64,000 nucleotides of DNA. It comes from Cryobacterium sp. (GTDB lineage: Bacteria; Actinomycetota; Actinomycetes; Actinomycetales; Microbacteriaceae). Location: positions 1 through 64,000 of the forward strand of contig JAHBSW010000007.1 in NCBI GenBank assembly GCA_019638935.1. The letters run 5' to 3'. Both the position numbers and the translations under genes were made by a program. The notes below the pieces were generated by a model. It saw nothing but the letters and a program-made list of their open reading frames with translations. It made no database searches and had not been told where the DNA came from. Shown in pieces: positions 36,297 through 47,310 of the stretch (position 1 is the stretch's first letter; every line of letters begins with the position of its first letter).

Positions 36297-36923
36297 CTAC
36301 GACAGTAACAGTAGGCCGTTGGTCTTGGTACGCGCAGATTCGAAACGCGCCTGCACGTTGTCCCACGAGACGATGTTCCAGAACGCCTTCACGTAGTCGG
36401 CGCGAACGTTCTGGTAGTCGAGGTAGTACGCGTGCTCCCACACGTCGAGGAGCAGCAACGGAACCGTGCCGGCGGCGAAGTTCGACTGCTGATCGAAGAA
36501 CTGCTGGATGAGAAGCTTCTCGCCGATCGAGTCCCAGACAAGTGCAGCCCAGCCCGACCCCTGCACGCCCAGCGCGGTTGCGGCGAAGTGCGCGCGGAAC
36601 TTGTCGAACGACCCGAAGTGGTCATCGATCGCCGCAGCGAGGTCACCGGTCGGAGCGTCGCCGCCGTCGGGCGACATGTTCGTCCAGAAGATCGAGTGGT
36701 TGACGTGACCGCCGAGGTTGAAGGCGAGATCCTTCTCGAGTTTGTTGACGTTGGCGAAGTCGTCCTTGTCGCGAGCCTCAGCGAGTTTCTCGAGGGCGGT
36801 GTTCGCGCCGCCGACGTAGGCGTTGTGGTGCTTCGAGTGGTGAAGCTCCATGATGCGACCGCTGATGCTCGGCTCGAGCGCCGCGTAGTCGTAGGTGAGC
36901 TCGGGCAGTGTGTATTCGGCCAT
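36297..36923 (-). CDS. sodA: Superoxide dismutase (Mn/Fe family)
   Basis: A 208-residue Mn/Fe superoxide dismutase. Metal ligands are His in [11 protein letters not shown] and [10 protein letters not shown] and Asp/His in [15 protein letters not shown], the last being the Mn-type pattern. It removes superoxide in the cytoplasm. ATG 36923 follows AAGGAG by 9 bases. It lies between whiA and gap, where many actinobacteria have no gene. It has its own -10 box. Confidence 0.95.
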   Translation of the reverse strand: MAEYTLPELTYDYAALEPSISGRIMELHHSKHHNAYVGGANTALEKLAEARDKDDFANVNKLEKDLAFNLGGHVNHSIFWTNMSPDGGDAPTGDLAAAIDDHFGSFDKFRAHFAATALGVQGSGWAALVWDSIGEKLLIQQFFDQQSNFAAGTVPLLLLDVWEHAYYLDYQNVRADYVKAFWNIVSWDNVQARFESARTKTNGLLLLS

Positions 36924-36981
36924 TTCGTCGATCTCCTTCGTTGCGCACGAACCCGTGACTCAGGTCCGCGCCTGCTTCTTC

Positions 36982-36987
36982 AGTCTA
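36982..36987 (-). promoter_or_regulatory. -10 box for sodA
   Basis: TAGACT on the minus strand, giving a leader of about 55 bases that ends in the AAGGAG ribosome site. Confidence 0.5.
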
Positions 36988-37042
36988 GCGATGACAACTC
37001 GGCGGGCATCCAGAATGTTCCCAGCGTGACGGGAACGAACGC

Positions 37043-38023
37043 TCAGTCCGCGTCGTAGTCCGCAGGGAGTCCGGCGTCGGTTCCCGGGATGCCCAGTTCG
37101 GCCGCGCGCTTGTCCGCCATGGCGAGCAGGCGACGGATGCGTCCGGCCACCGCGTCCTTCGTCATCGGGGGGTTCGCGTGATGACCCAGCTCGTCGAGGC
37201 TTGCGTCACGGAACTCCAGACGGAGCTCACCCGCCTTGCGCAGGTGCTCGGGCACGCGATCCTCGAGGATCTCGAGAGCACGCTCGACCCGGGCGCACGC
37301 GGCGACCGCCGCCTGCGCGGAACGGCGCAGGTTCGCGTCGTCGAAGTTGACGAGTCGGTTCGCCGTTGCGCGCACTCCGCGTCGCGCACGAAGCTCTTCC
37401 CACGCGTCGACCGCAGCATTCGCTCCCATGAGTCGGAGCATCGCCGAGATCGCGTCGCCGTCGCGGATGACCACTCGGTGAACTCCGCGCACCTCGCGCG
37501 CCTTCGCCGAGATCTTCAGGCGGCCCGCCGCGCCGACGATCGCCATCGCCGATTCGTTTCCCGGACTCGTCACCTCCAGTGCGGCTGACCGCCCCGGGTC
37601 GGTGAGCGATCCGCGTGCGAGAAACGCACCACGCCAGACTGCGGCGAGCTCCTCCGCCGTACCCGTCGTGAGTCGGTTGGGGAGGCCGCGAACCGGTCGC
37701 CGACGCGCATCGAGCAGACCGGTCTGTCGCGCGAGGGTCTCTCCCCCGTCGAGCACGCGCACGAGGTACTGGCTCGAGCGACGGATGCCCGAGGCAGAGA
37801 TCACGGAGAGCTCGCTGCGCACTCCGAAAAGCTCGGACAGGTCGCGGCGCACCCGATTGGCCGTGGTCGGCGAGTCGAGTTCGGCCTCGACGGCGATGCG
37901 CCCGGAGATGAGGTGAAGGCCGCCGGCGAAGCGCAGGATCGTCGCGAGCTCGGCCGCCCGCACCGTCGTCTTGGGCACGTCGACTGTCGCAAGCTCCTCT
38001 TTTACATCCGCCGTCAATGCCAA
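37043..38023 (-). CDS. whiA: DNA-binding regulator WhiA
   Basis: A 326-residue WhiA. The N-terminal half is the LAGLIDADG-like fold (starting [14 protein letters not shown]), the C-terminal half a sigma-70 region 4-like helix-turn-helix (ending [24 protein letters not shown]). In Streptomyces it works with WhiB in sporulation septation; in non-sporulators it affects cell division and chromosome segregation. TTG 38023 is chosen as start because it gives the family N-terminus and has GAGGGG 7 bases upstream, although the frame is open to 38176 across rapZ. Confidence 0.9.
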   Translation of the reverse strand: MALTADVKEELATVDVPKTTVRAAELATILRFAGGLHLISGRIAVEAELDSPTTANRVRRDLSELFGVRSELSVISASGIRRSSQYLVRVLDGGETLARQTGLLDARRRPVRGLPNRLTTGTAEELAAVWRGAFLARGSLTDPGRSAALEVTSPGNESAMAIVGAAGRLKISAKAREVRGVHRVVIRDGDAISAMLRLMGANAAVDAWEELRARRGVRATANRLVNFDDANLRRSAQAAVAACARVERALEILEDRVPEHLRKAGELRLEFRDASLDELGHHANPPMTKDAVAGRIRRLLAMADKRAAELGIPGTDAGLPADYDAD

Positions 38024-38057
38024 GGAAGCGCCCCTCAATCTCTCGTGATCACAACGT

Positions 38058-38933
38058 CTACTCGCGCCCGAGGTCGCGGTGTTTGACACTAGCCGATACT
38101 CCCGGCTCACGAGAGAGCGCATCGGCGAGTCTGACCGCCATCGCGACCGAGCGGTGCTTTCCACCCGTGCAGCCAAAGGCGATGGTAGCGTGCCGCTTGT
38201 TCTCTCGTTGATACCCGGCGAGCACGGGACGCAGCGCCTCGACGAAGCGATCGAAGAACTCGAGCGCGCCCTCCTGCGCGAGCACGAACTCGCTCACCCG
38301 CGCGTCGAGCCCCGTGAGAGGGCGCAGCTCCGGGGTCCAGAAGGGGTTCGGCAGGAATCGCATGTCGGCCACGACATCGGCGTCGGTGGGCAGCCCGTAC
38401 TTGAACCCGAAGCTCAGCACCGTCACCTGCAGACCACGGCTCGAGTCATCGGCAAAGGTCTCCGTGATCGTGGTGGCCAGCTGGTGGATATTGATGTTGG
38501 ACGTGTCGATGATGATGTCGCTCTGCTCGCGCAGGTGAAGCATCCTCTGGCGCTCCTGGGCGATGCCGTCGAGCAGCGTGCCGTTCCCCTGCAGTGGATG
38601 GGGCCGGCGAACCTGCTCGAAGCGGCGCACGAGCACGTCATCGGTCGCCTCGAGAAAGATCACCCGCACATCGCTGCTTGCGCGGAGTTCATCGATGGCT
38701 TCGCCAAGCTCCGAGAACAGGTGCCCCCCGCGCACGTCGGTGACGACCGCGATCTTCGGGAGTGTGTCCCCGGCGCGCGTGGCGACATCGACGAGCGGCC
38801 TCAGCATGCGCGGAGGCAGGTTGTCGACGACGTACCAGCCGAGGTCTTCGAGGGCATTCCCGACGGTGGAGCGCCCCGCCCCAGACATCCCTGTGACGAT
38901 CAGCACCTCTTGCTTGGCACTGTCTACCGTCAT
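38058..38933 (-). CDS. rapZ: RapZ-family RNase adapter / nucleotide-binding protein
   Basis: A 291-residue RapZ/YvcJ protein. P-loop GMSGAGRST (15-23) carries Arg where Walker A has Lys, as in other actinobacterial members as I recall; [10 protein letters not shown] and [15 protein letters not shown] at the C-terminus are family hallmarks. In E. coli RapZ controls GlmS via small RNAs; in actinobacteria the target is unclear. It lies between uvrC and whiA. The usual third partner, yvcK, is missing. Confidence 0.92.
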   Translation of the reverse strand: MTVDSAKQEVLIVTGMSGAGRSTVGNALEDLGWYVVDNLPPRMLRPLVDVATRAGDTLPKIAVVTDVRGGHLFSELGEAIDELRASSDVRVIFLEATDDVLVRRFEQVRRPHPLQGNGTLLDGIAQERQRMLHLREQSDIIIDTSNINIHQLATTITETFADDSSRGLQVTVLSFGFKYGLPTDADVVADMRFLPNPFWTPELRPLTGLDARVSEFVLAQEGALEFFDRFVEALRPVLAGYQRENKRHATIAFGCTGGKHRSVAMAVRLADALSREPGVSASVKHRDLGRE

Positions 38934-38969
38934 GGAGCTGTCCTTGATTCGTAAGGGATCGTGACGACC

Positions 38970-38975
38970 AGTCTA
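38970..38975 (-). promoter_or_regulatory. -10 box for rapZ-whiA
   Basis: TAGACT on the minus strand in the 58-base gap after uvrC; AAGGACAGCTCC precedes the rapZ ATG. Confidence 0.45.
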
Positions 38976-38991
38976 GCTAGCGCGAACGGCC

Positions 38992-40881
38992 TCACTCCCG
39001 GTTCAGATGCTGATGTATCTGTGTCGCGGTGGTCGCGCCGATCCCCTTCACCGCTGCGATCTCGACGACGGTCGCGGCGCGCAGTCGCTTGACCGATCCG
39101 AAGTGCTTGAGCAGTTCCTTGACGCGCACCGGACCGAGACCGGGTACCTCGTCGAGCTGCGAGCCGATGTCCTTCTTGCGCTTCTGCCGCTGGTAGCTGA
39201 TCGCAAAGCGGTGCGCTTCGTCGCGGATGCGCTGAAACAGGAACAGCGCATCACTGTTGCGCGGCAGGATGACGGGATGATCCTGATTCGGCAGCCAGAT
39301 CTCCTCGAGACGCTTCGCGATGCCGCAGACGGCGAGACCCTCGATGCCGAGCTCCTCGATGACTCCGGCGGCGGCGCTGACCTGCGGCTGACCGCCGTCG
39401 ACGATGAGCAGTTGGGGCCGATAGGCGAAGCGCCGCTTGGTCGGAGCGACTCCGGCTTCGACATCCGGGCCGTCTGCGACGTCATCGCGATCGAGGTGAG
39501 CGAGTCGCCGTGTGAGCACCTGGCGGATCGCATCGGTGTCGTCGGTCGCGTCGGCGATGCTGAACCGCCGGTAGAGATCCTTGCGCGGCAGGCCGTCTTC
39601 GAACACGACCATCGACGCGACGATGTTCGTGCCGCCGAGATGGGAGACATCGAAGCACTCCATGCGCAGGGGCGGCACGTCGAGGCCTAGAGCGTCGTGA
39701 ATGTCGCTGAGAGCCTGCGAGCGTGCGGTGAAGTCACCGCTGCGTCGCGTCTTGTAGCTCGCGAGCGACGACTTCGCGTTCTGGTCGGCGGTCTCTGCCA
39801 GCGCCGCAAGATCGCCTCGTTGGGCGACGCGCAATACGGGTCTTCCCGAAAGCGACTGCTCGGCGCGCTTGGCCGTGAGCCACCGCTGCAGCTCATCGGT
39901 GTCCGGGGGCAGCACCGGCACCACGACCAGCCTCGCCGGAACGAGTTCCGATTCATAGGAGTTCTGCAGCACAGTCTCGACGAGCTCGGGGAGTTCAAGA
40001 TCGAGTTCCTTGTCCACTACCCACCCGCGAACACCGCGAATACGGCCCCCGCGCACCGTGAACAGCTGTACCGCGGCAGCGAGTTCATCGTGGGCGATGC
40101 CGATCACATCGGCGTCGACGGTGTCGGGCAGCACGACGGAGTTCTTCGTGAGCACCGTCTGCATCGCGGTGAGCTGGTCGCGGTACTTCGCGGCGGCTTC
40201 GTAGTCCTGTCGTGCGGCCGCCGTCTTCATCTCGTTCTCGATCAGCTCGAGAAAGCTCGAGTCATTCCCCGCCATGAAGCTCGAGAAATCGAGCGCCAGG
40301 GACTTGTGATCCTCCTTGCTGATGCGACCCACGCACGGCGCCGCGCACTTTCCGATGTCACCGAGCAGGCAGGGGCGGCCTCGCTGCTCGGCCCGCCGAT
40401 AGATCGTGTCGGAACAGCTGCGGATCGGGAAGACCTTGAGCATGAGGTCAACGGTCTCGCGCAGGGCCCACACGTGCGTGTACGGCCCGAAGTAGCGCGC
40501 ACCGGGAATGTTCTTGTTGCGCGTCACCATGACGCGCGGAACAGGCTCACCCATCGTGATCGCGAGATACGGATAGGACTTGTCGTCGCGGAACTGCACG
40601 TTGAACGGCGGGTTGAACTCCTTGATCCAGCTGAACTCGAGCTGCAGCGCCTCGAACTCACTGCCTACGACCGTCCACTCCACACTGGCCGCCGTCGTCA
40701 CCATGCGTCTCGTGCGCTCGTGCAGGCTCGTGAGCGGTGCGAAGTAGTTGCTCAGCCTCGCGCGCAGGCTCTTCGCCTTGCCGACGTAGAGAATGCGACC
40801 GGCAGCATCCCGAAACCTGTAGACACCCGGCCTCGTCGGGATCTCGCCGGGCTTGGGTCGATAGCTGACGGTGTCGGCCAT
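38992..40881 (-). CDS. uvrC: Excinuclease ABC subunit C
   Basis: A 629-residue UvrC. The GIY-YIG nuclease is at the N-terminus ([20 protein letters not shown]), the four Cys of [16 protein letters not shown] and GKCAAPC match the Fe-S cluster site, a UVR motif follows ([17 protein letters not shown]), then the RNase H-like nuclease ([11 protein letters not shown]) and a C-terminal helix-hairpin-helix pair. It makes both incisions in nucleotide excision repair. It begins 1 base after the uvrA stop, so it is cotranscribed and under the same SOS control. Confidence 0.96.
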   Translation of the reverse strand: MADTVSYRPKPGEIPTRPGVYRFRDAAGRILYVGKAKSLRARLSNYFAPLTSLHERTRRMVTTAASVEWTVVGSEFEALQLEFSWIKEFNPPFNVQFRDDKSYPYLAITMGEPVPRVMVTRNKNIPGARYFGPYTHVWALRETVDLMLKVFPIRSCSDTIYRRAEQRGRPCLLGDIGKCAAPCVGRISKEDHKSLALDFSSFMAGNDSSFLELIENEMKTAAARQDYEAAAKYRDQLTAMQTVLTKNSVVLPDTVDADVIGIAHDELAAAVQLFTVRGGRIRGVRGWVVDKELDLELPELVETVLQNSYESELVPARLVVVPVLPPDTDELQRWLTAKRAEQSLSGRPVLRVAQRGDLAALAETADQNAKSSLASYKTRRSGDFTARSQALSDIHDALGLDVPPLRMECFDVSHLGGTNIVASMVVFEDGLPRKDLYRRFSIADATDDTDAIRQVLTRRLAHLDRDDVADGPDVEAGVAPTKRRFAYRPQLLIVDGGQPQVSAAAGVIEELGIEGLAVCGIAKRLEEIWLPNQDHPVILPRNSDALFLFQRIRDEAHRFAISYQRQKRKKDIGSQLDEVPGLGPVRVKELLKHFGSVKRLRAATVVEIAAVKGIGATTATQIHQHLNRE

Positions 40882-40882
40882 G

Positions 40883-43753
40883 TCAGACCTTCAGAACCTC
40901 GCGCAGAAACTTTCCCGTGTGACTGGACTTGTGCTTGGCCACCTGCTCGGGTGTGCCCTCCGCGACGATCGTGCCACCACCGGACCCGCCCTCGGGGCCG
41001 AGATCGACTATCCAGTCGGCCGACTTGATGACGTCGAGGTTGTGCTCGATGACGACCACCGTATTGCCCTTGTCGACGAGGCCGTTCAGCACGAGCAGCA
41101 GCTTGCGCACGTCCTCGAAGTGAAGTCCCGTCGTCGGCTCGTCCAGCACGTAGATGCTCCGCCCCATCGAGCGGCGCTGAAGCTCGGTCGCGAGCTTGAC
41201 GCGCTGCGCCTCGCCGCCGGAGAGCGTCGTCGCGCTCTGGCCGAGACGCACGTAGCCGAGCCCGACCTCCTCGAGCGTCTTGAGGTAGCGGTGAATCGCC
41301 GTGATGGCCTCGAAGAACTCGGCGGCCTCGCTGATGGGCATGTCGAGCACCTCGGCGATGTTCTTGCCCTTGTAGTGCACCGCGAGCGTGTCGCGGTTGT
41401 ACCGCGCGCCATTGCACACCTCGCAGACGACGTAGACGTCGGGCAGGAAGTTCATCTCGATCGTGATCGTGCCGTCGCCCGAGCAGTTCTCGCAGCGACC
41501 GCCCTTGACGTTGAAGCTGAACCGGCCCGGCAGATAGCCCCGCGCCTTCGCCTCCGCGGTCTCCGAGAAGAGAGTGCGGATGCGGTCGAAGACACCCGTG
41601 TAGGTCGCCGGGTTCGAGCGCGGCGTGCGCCCGATGGGGGCCTGATCGACGTGCACGACTTTGTCGAGGTTGTCGAGTCCCGTGAGGCGCGTGTGACGCC
41701 CGGGTATCTGACGCGCGCCATTGAGCTGATTGGCGAGCGAGCGATAGAGGATGTCGTTGACGAGGGACGATTTGCCCGAACCGCTCACTCCCGTCACGCA
41801 GACGAAGGTGCCGAGCGGAAATCCGGCGGAGACATCCTTGAGGTTGTTGGCGCGCGCCCCCTCGACTCGCAGGATGCGATCGGGGTCGATGGCTCGGCGA
41901 CGCTCGGGCACCTCGATCTCCCTGCGGCCGGAGAGGTAGTCACCCGTGATCGAGCGCTTGTTCTTCAGCAGGGTGCCGTAGCTGCCCGAGTGCACGACCT
42001 TTCCTCCGTGCTCCCCCGCTCCGGGGCCGATGTCCACGAGCCAGTCCGCGGTGCGAATGGTGTCTTCGTCGTGCTCGACCACAATGAGGGTGTTGCCGAG
42101 ATTCCGCAGTTTCACGAGAGTCTCGATGAGACGGCGGTTGTCGCGCTGGTGCAGGCCGATACTCGGCTCATCGAGCACATAGAGCACGCCCGTCAGCCCC
42201 GAGCCGATCTGCGTGGCCAGACGGATGCGTTGCGCCTCGCCACCCGAGAGCGTTCCCGCCGCTCGTGCGAGGCTCAGATAGCCGAGCCCGACCTCGAGCA
42301 GAAACTCCAGCCTGGCTCGGATCTCGCGGAGCACGGCGGCGGCGATCGCGCTGTCGCGATCGTCCAGGTTGAGGGCGTTGACGAAGCCGAAGGAGTCCTC
42401 GAGGCTCAGATCGGAGACATCGGCGATGCTCTGCCCGCCAACCGTGACGGCGAGCACCTCGGGTTTGAGCCGCTTTCCGTTGCACACCCCGCAGGGGATC
42501 TCACGAAGATAGTTGGCCCAGCGCTGCCGCATGGCATCCGATTCGGACTCGTGATACTTGCGCTCGATGTAGGGCAGCACGCCCTCGAAGCCGCTCGAGT
42601 ACTTCACTTCGCGGCCGAAGCGGTTCTTGTATCGCACCTGGACCTTGAAATCGTTGCCCCGGAGAATCGCCTCCTGAACGTTCTCGCCGAGTTCCGACCA
42701 CGGTGTGTCGAGCGAGAAGTCGAGATCGCTCGCCAAGCCCTCCAACAGGCGCTGAAAGTATCCGTAGAGCTGCTTTCCACCCTGCATCCAGGGCAGGATG
42801 ACTCCCTCGGAGAGACTCAGGGACGGGTCGCCGAGCAACAGCTCCGCATCCACGGACATCTTCGTGCCGAGACCGGAGCACTCGGGGCACGCGCCGAAAG
42901 GGGCGTTGAAGGAGAAGGTGCGCGGTTCGATCTCGGTGAGTTGAACCGGGTGGCCGTTGGGGCAGGAGAGCTTCTCGGAGTAGTTGCGCCACGCCGCCGG
43001 GCCGACCTCGTCGACGAAGTTGATGGCGACGGTGCCATCCGTGAGCCTCAACGCCGTTTCCAGGGAATCAGTCAGTCGCCCCAGAATGTCGTCGGCGGCG
43101 ACGAGTCGGTCGACGATGACAGAGATGTCGTGTTTCAGCTGTTTCTTGAGCGTCGGCGGGTCGGTCAGCTGCACCGCCTCGCCGTCGACGAGCGCGCGCG
43201 AGTAGCCGCTCGCCGAGAGCTCCTTGAAGAGGTCGACGAACTCGCCCTTCTTCTGGACCACGACGGGGCTCACCACCTGATAGCGCGTACCGGGCTCGAG
43301 CTCCATGAGCTGGTCGGCGATCTGCTGCACGGTCTGGCGCTCGATGCGCTCGCCGCACTCGGCGCAGTGCGGAACTCCGATGCGAGCCCACAGCAGGCGC
43401 ATGTAGTCGTGGATCTCGGTGATCGTGCCCACCGTTGAACGGGGGTTGCGGTTGGTCGACTTCTGGTCGATCGAGACCGCGGGGCTCAGCCCCTCGATGA
43501 AGTCGACGTCGGGTCGGTCGACCTGTCCGAGGAACTGACGCGCGTACGCGGACAACGACTCGACGTACCGTCGTTGGCCCTCGGCGAAGATCGTGTCAAA
43601 CGCGAGACTCGACTTGCCCGACCCCGAGAGTCCGGTGAACACGACGAGAGAGTCACGCGGAATCTCGAGGTCGACGTTCTTGAGATTGTGCACGCGGGCG
43701 CCGCGCACGGCCAAGTGGGCGCCTTCTACCGGGGTGATACTCACTTGATCCAT
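40883..43753 (-). CDS. uvrA: Excinuclease ABC subunit A
   Basis: A 956-residue UvrA with two ABC modules. First Walker [10 protein letters not shown] (41-49), second GVSGSGKSS; signatures LSGGEAQR twice. Zinc sites are [13 protein letters not shown] with CPECSGLG, and CENCSGDG with VCEVC. UvrA scans DNA for bulky lesions together with UvrB. ATG 43753 has GGAG only 2 bases ahead; GTG 43744 (VSITPVEG) has the same GGAG about 10 bases ahead and may be the true start. A LexA-like box and a -10 lie upstream. Confidence 0.96.
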   Translation of the reverse strand: MDQVSITPVEGAHLAVRGARVHNLKNVDLEIPRDSLVVFTGLSGSGKSSLAFDTIFAEGQRRYVESLSAYARQFLGQVDRPDVDFIEGLSPAVSIDQKSTNRNPRSTVGTITEIHDYMRLLWARIGVPHCAECGERIERQTVQQIADQLMELEPGTRYQVVSPVVVQKKGEFVDLFKELSASGYSRALVDGEAVQLTDPPTLKKQLKHDISVIVDRLVAADDILGRLTDSLETALRLTDGTVAINFVDEVGPAAWRNYSEKLSCPNGHPVQLTEIEPRTFSFNAPFGACPECSGLGTKMSVDAELLLGDPSLSLSEGVILPWMQGGKQLYGYFQRLLEGLASDLDFSLDTPWSELGENVQEAILRGNDFKVQVRYKNRFGREVKYSSGFEGVLPYIERKYHESESDAMRQRWANYLREIPCGVCNGKRLKPEVLAVTVGGQSIADVSDLSLEDSFGFVNALNLDDRDSAIAAAVLREIRARLEFLLEVGLGYLSLARAAGTLSGGEAQRIRLATQIGSGLTGVLYVLDEPSIGLHQRDNRRLIETLVKLRNLGNTLIVVEHDEDTIRTADWLVDIGPGAGEHGGKVVHSGSYGTLLKNKRSITGDYLSGRREIEVPERRRAIDPDRILRVEGARANNLKDVSAGFPLGTFVCVTGVSGSGKSSLVNDILYRSLANQLNGARQIPGRHTRLTGLDNLDKVVHVDQAPIGRTPRSNPATYTGVFDRIRTLFSETAEAKARGYLPGRFSFNVKGGRCENCSGDGTITIEMNFLPDVYVVCEVCNGARYNRDTLAVHYKGKNIAEVLDMPISEAAEFFEAITAIHRYLKTLEEVGLGYVRLGQSATTLSGGEAQRVKLATELQRRSMGRSIYVLDEPTTGLHFEDVRKLLLVLNGLVDKGNTVVVIEHNLDVIKSADWIVDLGPEGGSGGGTIVAEGTPEQVAKHKSSHTGKFLREVLKV

Positions 43754-43788
43754 TCTCCGCCATTGTGATCTGCTCGAAACTCATCCAT

Positions 43789-43804
43789 TCGAATGAATGT
43801 TCTA
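43789..43804. promoter_or_regulatory. Probable LexA (SOS) box upstream of uvrA
   Basis: TCGAATGAATGTTCTA matches 12 of 16 positions of the Gram-positive box TCGAACATATGTTCGA. It starts 36 bases before the uvrA ATG and directly follows a TAAGAT -10 box (43805-43810, minus strand), so LexA would cover the transcription start. Confidence 0.65.
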
Positions 43805-43850
43805 ATCTTAGTGGACGGCGAAAACCAGCGCGAGATTTCGCAGTGCCGCG

Positions 43851-45914
43851 TCACGCGTGTCCCGCAGCCTCCATCTGCCGCAGATCCTTCTTGAGCTCGG
43901 CGACCTCATCGCGCAGCCGCGCCGCAAGCTCGAACTTCAGCTCCCCGGCAGCCTGCAGCATCTGCTCGTTGAGGTCGCGAATGATCGCCTCGAGATCGTT
44001 GGCCCCGCTCGCCGCGATGCCCGTGCGACTCAGTGCCGGCGTGGGCGCGCGCTTCGACCCCGTGCGGTCGGCGAGCAGCTTCTCGGTGTCGGCGTCCTCG
44101 CGTGCGAGCACGTCGGTGATGTCGGCGATCTTCTTGCGCAGCGGGGTCGGGTCGATGCCGTGCTCGGTGTTGTAGGCGACCTGCTTCTCGCGTCGACGCG
44201 TGGTCTCGTCGATCGCCTGCTTCATCGAATCGGTGAGCGTATCCGCATACATGTGCACCTCACCCGAAACGTTGCGAGCTGCGCGGCCGATCGTCTGGAT
44301 GAGCGACGTCGACGACCGCAGGAAGCCCTCCTTGTCGGCATCCAGAATCGACACCAGTGACACCTCGGGCAGGTCAAGTCCCTCACGCAGCAGGTTGATT
44401 CCGACGAGCACATCGAACACGCCCTGGCGAAGCTCGGTCAGCAGCTCGACACGGCGCAGCGTGTCGACATCGGAGTGCAGGTAGCGCACGCGAATGCCCG
44501 ACTCCGTGAAGTAGTCGGTGAGCTCTTCCGCCATCTTCTTGGTCAGCGTCGTCACGAGAACGCGTTCGTCGCGCTCGGCACGCAGGCGGATCTCTTCGAG
44601 CAGGTCATCGATCTGACCCTTGCTGGGCTTGACGACGATCTTCGGATCGACGAGACCGGTGGGCCGGATGACCTGCTCGACGATGCTGTCGGTGATGCCG
44701 AGCTCGTACTTGCCCGGCGTGGCCGAGAGGTAGACCTTCTGTCCCGTTCGCTCCAGGAACTCGGTCCACGTCAGCGGGCGGTTGTCGAGCGCACTCGGCA
44801 GCCGGAAGCCGTGCTCGACGAGTGTGCGCTTGCGGCTCGCGTCGCCCTCATACATCGCGCCGATCTGCGGCACGGTGACATGCGACTCGTCGATGACGAC
44901 GAGGAAGTCCTCGGGAAAGTAGTCGAGCAGACAGTTAGGGGGCTCCCCCGCTTCGCGGCCATCGATGTGGCGGGAGTAGTTCTCGATGCCGCTGCAGAAG
45001 CCGATCTGCTCCATCATCTCGAGGTCGAAGGTCGTGCGCATCCGAAGCCGCTGAGCCTCGAGCAGCTTGCCCTGCCTGTCGAGCTCCTTGAGGCGCAGGT
45101 CGAGCTCCTCGCGAATGGTTCCGATCGCGCGATGCATCGTCGCGGGACTCGCCGCGTAGTGAGTCGCGGGGAACACGCTCACCGCTTCCATCGCCGAGAT
45201 CACATCGCCGGTGAGCGGATGCAGCGAGTACAGCGCCTCGATCTCGTCACCGAACATCTCGATACGAAGCGCGTGCTCCTCGTAGACCGGGATGATCTCG
45301 ATCGTGTCGCCGCGCACGCGGAACTTGCCCCGCGAGAAATCGATGTCGTTGCGGTCGTACTGCATGCCCACGAACTTGCGGATGAGCTGCTCGCGCGAGA
45401 TGCGCTGGCCCACCTGCAGCGCGACCATCGCCTCCAAGTACTCCTCCGCTGCGCCAAGACCGTAGATGCACGACACCGTCGAGACGACGACGACGTCGCG
45501 ACGACTCAGGAGCGAGTTCGTCGTGGAGTGGCGCAGTCGTTCGACTTCGGCATTGATCGAGCTGTCCTTCTCGATGAAGGTGTCTGTCTGCGGCACGTAG
45601 GCTTCAGGCTGGTAATAGTCGTAGTACGAGACGAAGTACTCGACCGCGTTGTTGGGCATGAGCTCGCGGAACTCGTTCGCCAGTTGGGCGGCAAGGGTCT
45701 TGTTGTGCGACAGCACGAGAGTGGGACGCTGCACCTGCTCGATGAGCCAGGCGGTGGTCGCGGACTTGCCGGTGCCCGTGGCGCCCAGCAGCACGACATC
45801 CGTCTCGCCCGCATTGATCCGCGCCGTCAGTTCGGCGATCGCCGCGGGCTGATCGCCGCTGGGTACGTAGTCACTGACGACCTCGAACGGCCGCACGGCG
45901 CGAGTGACTTCCAT
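43851..45914 (-). CDS. uvrB: Excinuclease ABC subunit B
   Basis: A 687-residue UvrB. Walker [22 protein letters not shown], the damage-probing hairpin region [38 protein letters not shown], and the C-terminal UVR motif ([18 protein letters not shown]) that contacts UvrC. ATG 45914 follows TAAGCT by 6 bases, so the transcript is probably leaderless. No LexA box is visible here. It is followed by the 97-base uvrA promoter region. Confidence 0.96.
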   Translation of the reverse strand: MEVTRAVRPFEVVSDYVPSGDQPAAIAELTARINAGETDVVLLGATGTGKSATTAWLIEQVQRPTLVLSHNKTLAAQLANEFRELMPNNAVEYFVSYYDYYQPEAYVPQTDTFIEKDSSINAEVERLRHSTTNSLLSRRDVVVVSTVSCIYGLGAAEEYLEAMVALQVGQRISREQLIRKFVGMQYDRNDIDFSRGKFRVRGDTIEIIPVYEEHALRIEMFGDEIEALYSLHPLTGDVISAMEAVSVFPATHYAASPATMHRAIGTIREELDLRLKELDRQGKLLEAQRLRMRTTFDLEMMEQIGFCSGIENYSRHIDGREAGEPPNCLLDYFPEDFLVVIDESHVTVPQIGAMYEGDASRKRTLVEHGFRLPSALDNRPLTWTEFLERTGQKVYLSATPGKYELGITDSIVEQVIRPTGLVDPKIVVKPSKGQIDDLLEEIRLRAERDERVLVTTLTKKMAEELTDYFTESGIRVRYLHSDVDTLRRVELLTELRQGVFDVLVGINLLREGLDLPEVSLVSILDADKEGFLRSSTSLIQTIGRAARNVSGEVHMYADTLTDSMKQAIDETTRRREKQVAYNTEHGIDPTPLRKKIADITDVLAREDADTEKLLADRTGSKRAPTPALSRTGIAASGANDLEAIIRDLNEQMLQAAGELKFELAARLRDEVAELKKDLRQMEAAGHA

Positions 45915-45920
45915 CAGGCA

Positions 45921-45926
45921 AGCTTA
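45921..45926 (-). promoter_or_regulatory. Leaderless -10 box for uvrB
   Basis: TAAGCT on the minus strand, then TGCCTG (6 bases) and ATG 45914. Confidence 0.6.
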
Positions 45927-45966
45927 TTCAGCGCCACTGACAGTGCGCTGGCCGCCTGAGCCGGTA

Positions 45967-46602
45967 CTACATCGCTCGAGCGCTCGCCCCTCGCCCCCGC
46001 CGAGCCTGGACCGACCGCCACAGCTGGTCGGTCTGATTGATCGTGTCGTCGATCGATGCCTCCGAGTCGATCACGACATCGGCGATGGCGAGCCGTTCGG
46101 CGTCGTCTGCCTGGGAGTTGACTCGATGCACCGCCTCTTCGCGAGTGAGACCCCGAAGAGAGACCATGCGCTCGATGCGCGTCGCAACACTGGCCTGGAC
46201 GACGACGATGAGGTCGAAATCGTAGACCTCGTGAATCCGCGCCTCGACGAGCAGCGGCACGTCGTAGACCACGACGGCATCGGGGTCAGCCTCGCCGGCC
46301 TCCTCCATCAGTCGCTTCGCGAGCTGCTTCACGGCGGGGTGGGTGATCGCGTTGAGCGCTTCGCGCCGGTCGGGATCCTCGAAGATGATCGCGCCGAGAG
46401 CGGTCCGGTTGAGACTGCCGTCGTCGTTGATGACCTCCGGTCCGAAGTGCTCGGCAATCGCGGCGAGAGTGGGCGTTCCGGGTTCAACCACGCGTCGCGC
46501 GAGGTCGTCCGCATCGATGTGAACGGCTCCGAGCTCCGCGAGCCGCGAGGCCACCACCGATTTGCCCGACGCAATGCCCCCCGTCACGGCGATCAGATAC
46601 AT
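45967..46602 (-). CDS. coaE: Dephospho-CoA kinase
   Basis: A 211-residue P-loop kinase with TGGIASGKS (7-15), HIDADDLARRVVEPG and VYDVPLLVEA. It phosphorylates dephospho-CoA in the last step of coenzyme A synthesis. The frame also allows GTG 46608, but ATG 46602 is fixed by TAGCAT exactly 6 bases upstream. It lacks the C-terminal UPF0157 domain found in mycobacterial CoaE. Confidence 0.92.
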   Translation of the reverse strand: MYLIAVTGGIASGKSVVASRLAELGAVHIDADDLARRVVEPGTPTLAAIAEHFGPEVINDDGSLNRTALGAIIFEDPDRREALNAITHPAVKQLAKRLMEEAGEADPDAVVVYDVPLLVEARIHEVYDFDLIVVVQASVATRIERMVSLRGLTREEAVHRVNSQADDAERLAIADVVIDSEASIDDTINQTDQLWRSVQARRGRGASARAM

Positions 46603-46608
46603 GCACAC

Positions 46609-46614
46609 ATGCTA
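46609..46614 (-). promoter_or_regulatory. Leaderless -10 box for coaE
   Basis: TAGCAT on the minus strand, then GTGTGC (6 bases) and ATG 46602. Confidence 0.65.
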
Positions 46615-46651
46615 GCTTGACAGCACCTCAGGAGACAGAAAGAAGTCACGG

Positions 46652-47242
46652 ATGCTCGAGCTCCTCACCGGCGCCGGTCTCGCGCTGTCCGCAGGCCTCA
46701 ACGCCTACATCCCGCTGCTCATCGTGGGTCTGACCAGTCGATTCACCGGCCTGCTCGACCTGCCCGCGGCATGGGAGTGGCTCGCGAACGACTGGGTGCT
46801 CGTCATCCTGGGGGTGCTGCTGATCGTTGAGCTGGTAGCCGACAAGATCCCCGTCGTCGACCACGTCAACGACGTGCTGCAGAGCGTTGTTCGCCCCGTC
46901 GCGGGCGGACTCGCTTTCGGCTCGGGCTCCACGTCCGAAACCGTCGCGGTTGCGGATCCCGCTGCCTTCTTCGCCTCGAACCAGTGGGTGCCGATCGCCA
47001 TCGGGGTCGTGCTCGCGCTCACGGTGCATGCTGGCAAGGCCGTTGCTCGCACCTCCGTCAACGCCGCGACCCTGGGCGTCGCGACTCCTCTCGTCAGCAC
47101 GGCCGAGGATGTCGGCAGCGTCGGCCTCTCCTTCGCCGCGATAATCGTGCCCGTCCTCGTCGTGCTGGCGCTCGTCGCGCTCATAGCGGGCGGCGTGTGG
47201 TTGATACGTCGACGGCGACGACGCACGACGCCCACGACCTAG
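46652..47242 (+). CDS. DUF4126 membrane protein
   Basis: A 196-residue membrane protein of the DUF4126 family. An N-terminal GAGLALSAGLNAYIPLLIVG helix, a hydrophobic segment around residues 45-65 (VLVILGVLLIVELVADKIP), an amphipathic middle (ADKIPVVDHVNDVLQSVVRPVAGGLAFGS), and two further helices before an Arg-rich tail. Function unknown. It is divergent from coaE and convergent with rpsA, with a strong hairpin at its end. Confidence 0.8.
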   Translation: MLELLTGAGLALSAGLNAYIPLLIVGLTSRFTGLLDLPAAWEWLANDWVLVILGVLLIVELVADKIPVVDHVNDVLQSVVRPVAGGLAFGSGSTSETVAVADPAAFFASNQWVPIAIGVVLALTVHAGKAVARTSVNAATLGVATPLVSTAEDVGSVGLSFAAIIVPVLVVLALVALIAGGVWLIRRRRRRTTPTT

Positions 47243-47260
47243 AGAATCACCGCCCACAAC

Positions 47261-47296
47261 AGTGAAGCGGCGGGCCCGCAGGCCCACCGCTTCACT
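47261..47296. terminator. Bidirectional terminator between DUF4126 gene and rpsA
   Basis: AGTGAAGCGG (47261-47270) pairs with CCGCTTCACT (47287-47296) and GGGCC (47272-47276) with GGCCC (47281-47285), separated by one C/A mismatch, with a CGCA loop: a 15-bp stem between two convergent genes. Confidence 0.9.
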
Positions 47297-47310
47297 GACA
47301 GCGTTCGAGA

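Noticed and set aside
38023-38176. Upstream extension of whiA to 38176
   Set aside because: It would overlap rapZ by about 120 bases; the extra residues are Ser/Arg-rich and outside the WhiA fold, and TTG 38023 has a ribosome site.
40871-43438. Long open frame (855 codons) antisense to uvrA on the plus strand
   Set aside because: It mirrors uvrA codons (rich in Glu, Asp, Val, His, Arg), matches no family I know, and the uvrA product on the other strand is unmistakable. High GC makes such antisense frames common.
45915-45966. Possible LexA box in front of uvrB
   Set aside because: No sequence resembling TCGAAC-N4-GTTCGA is present in this gap.
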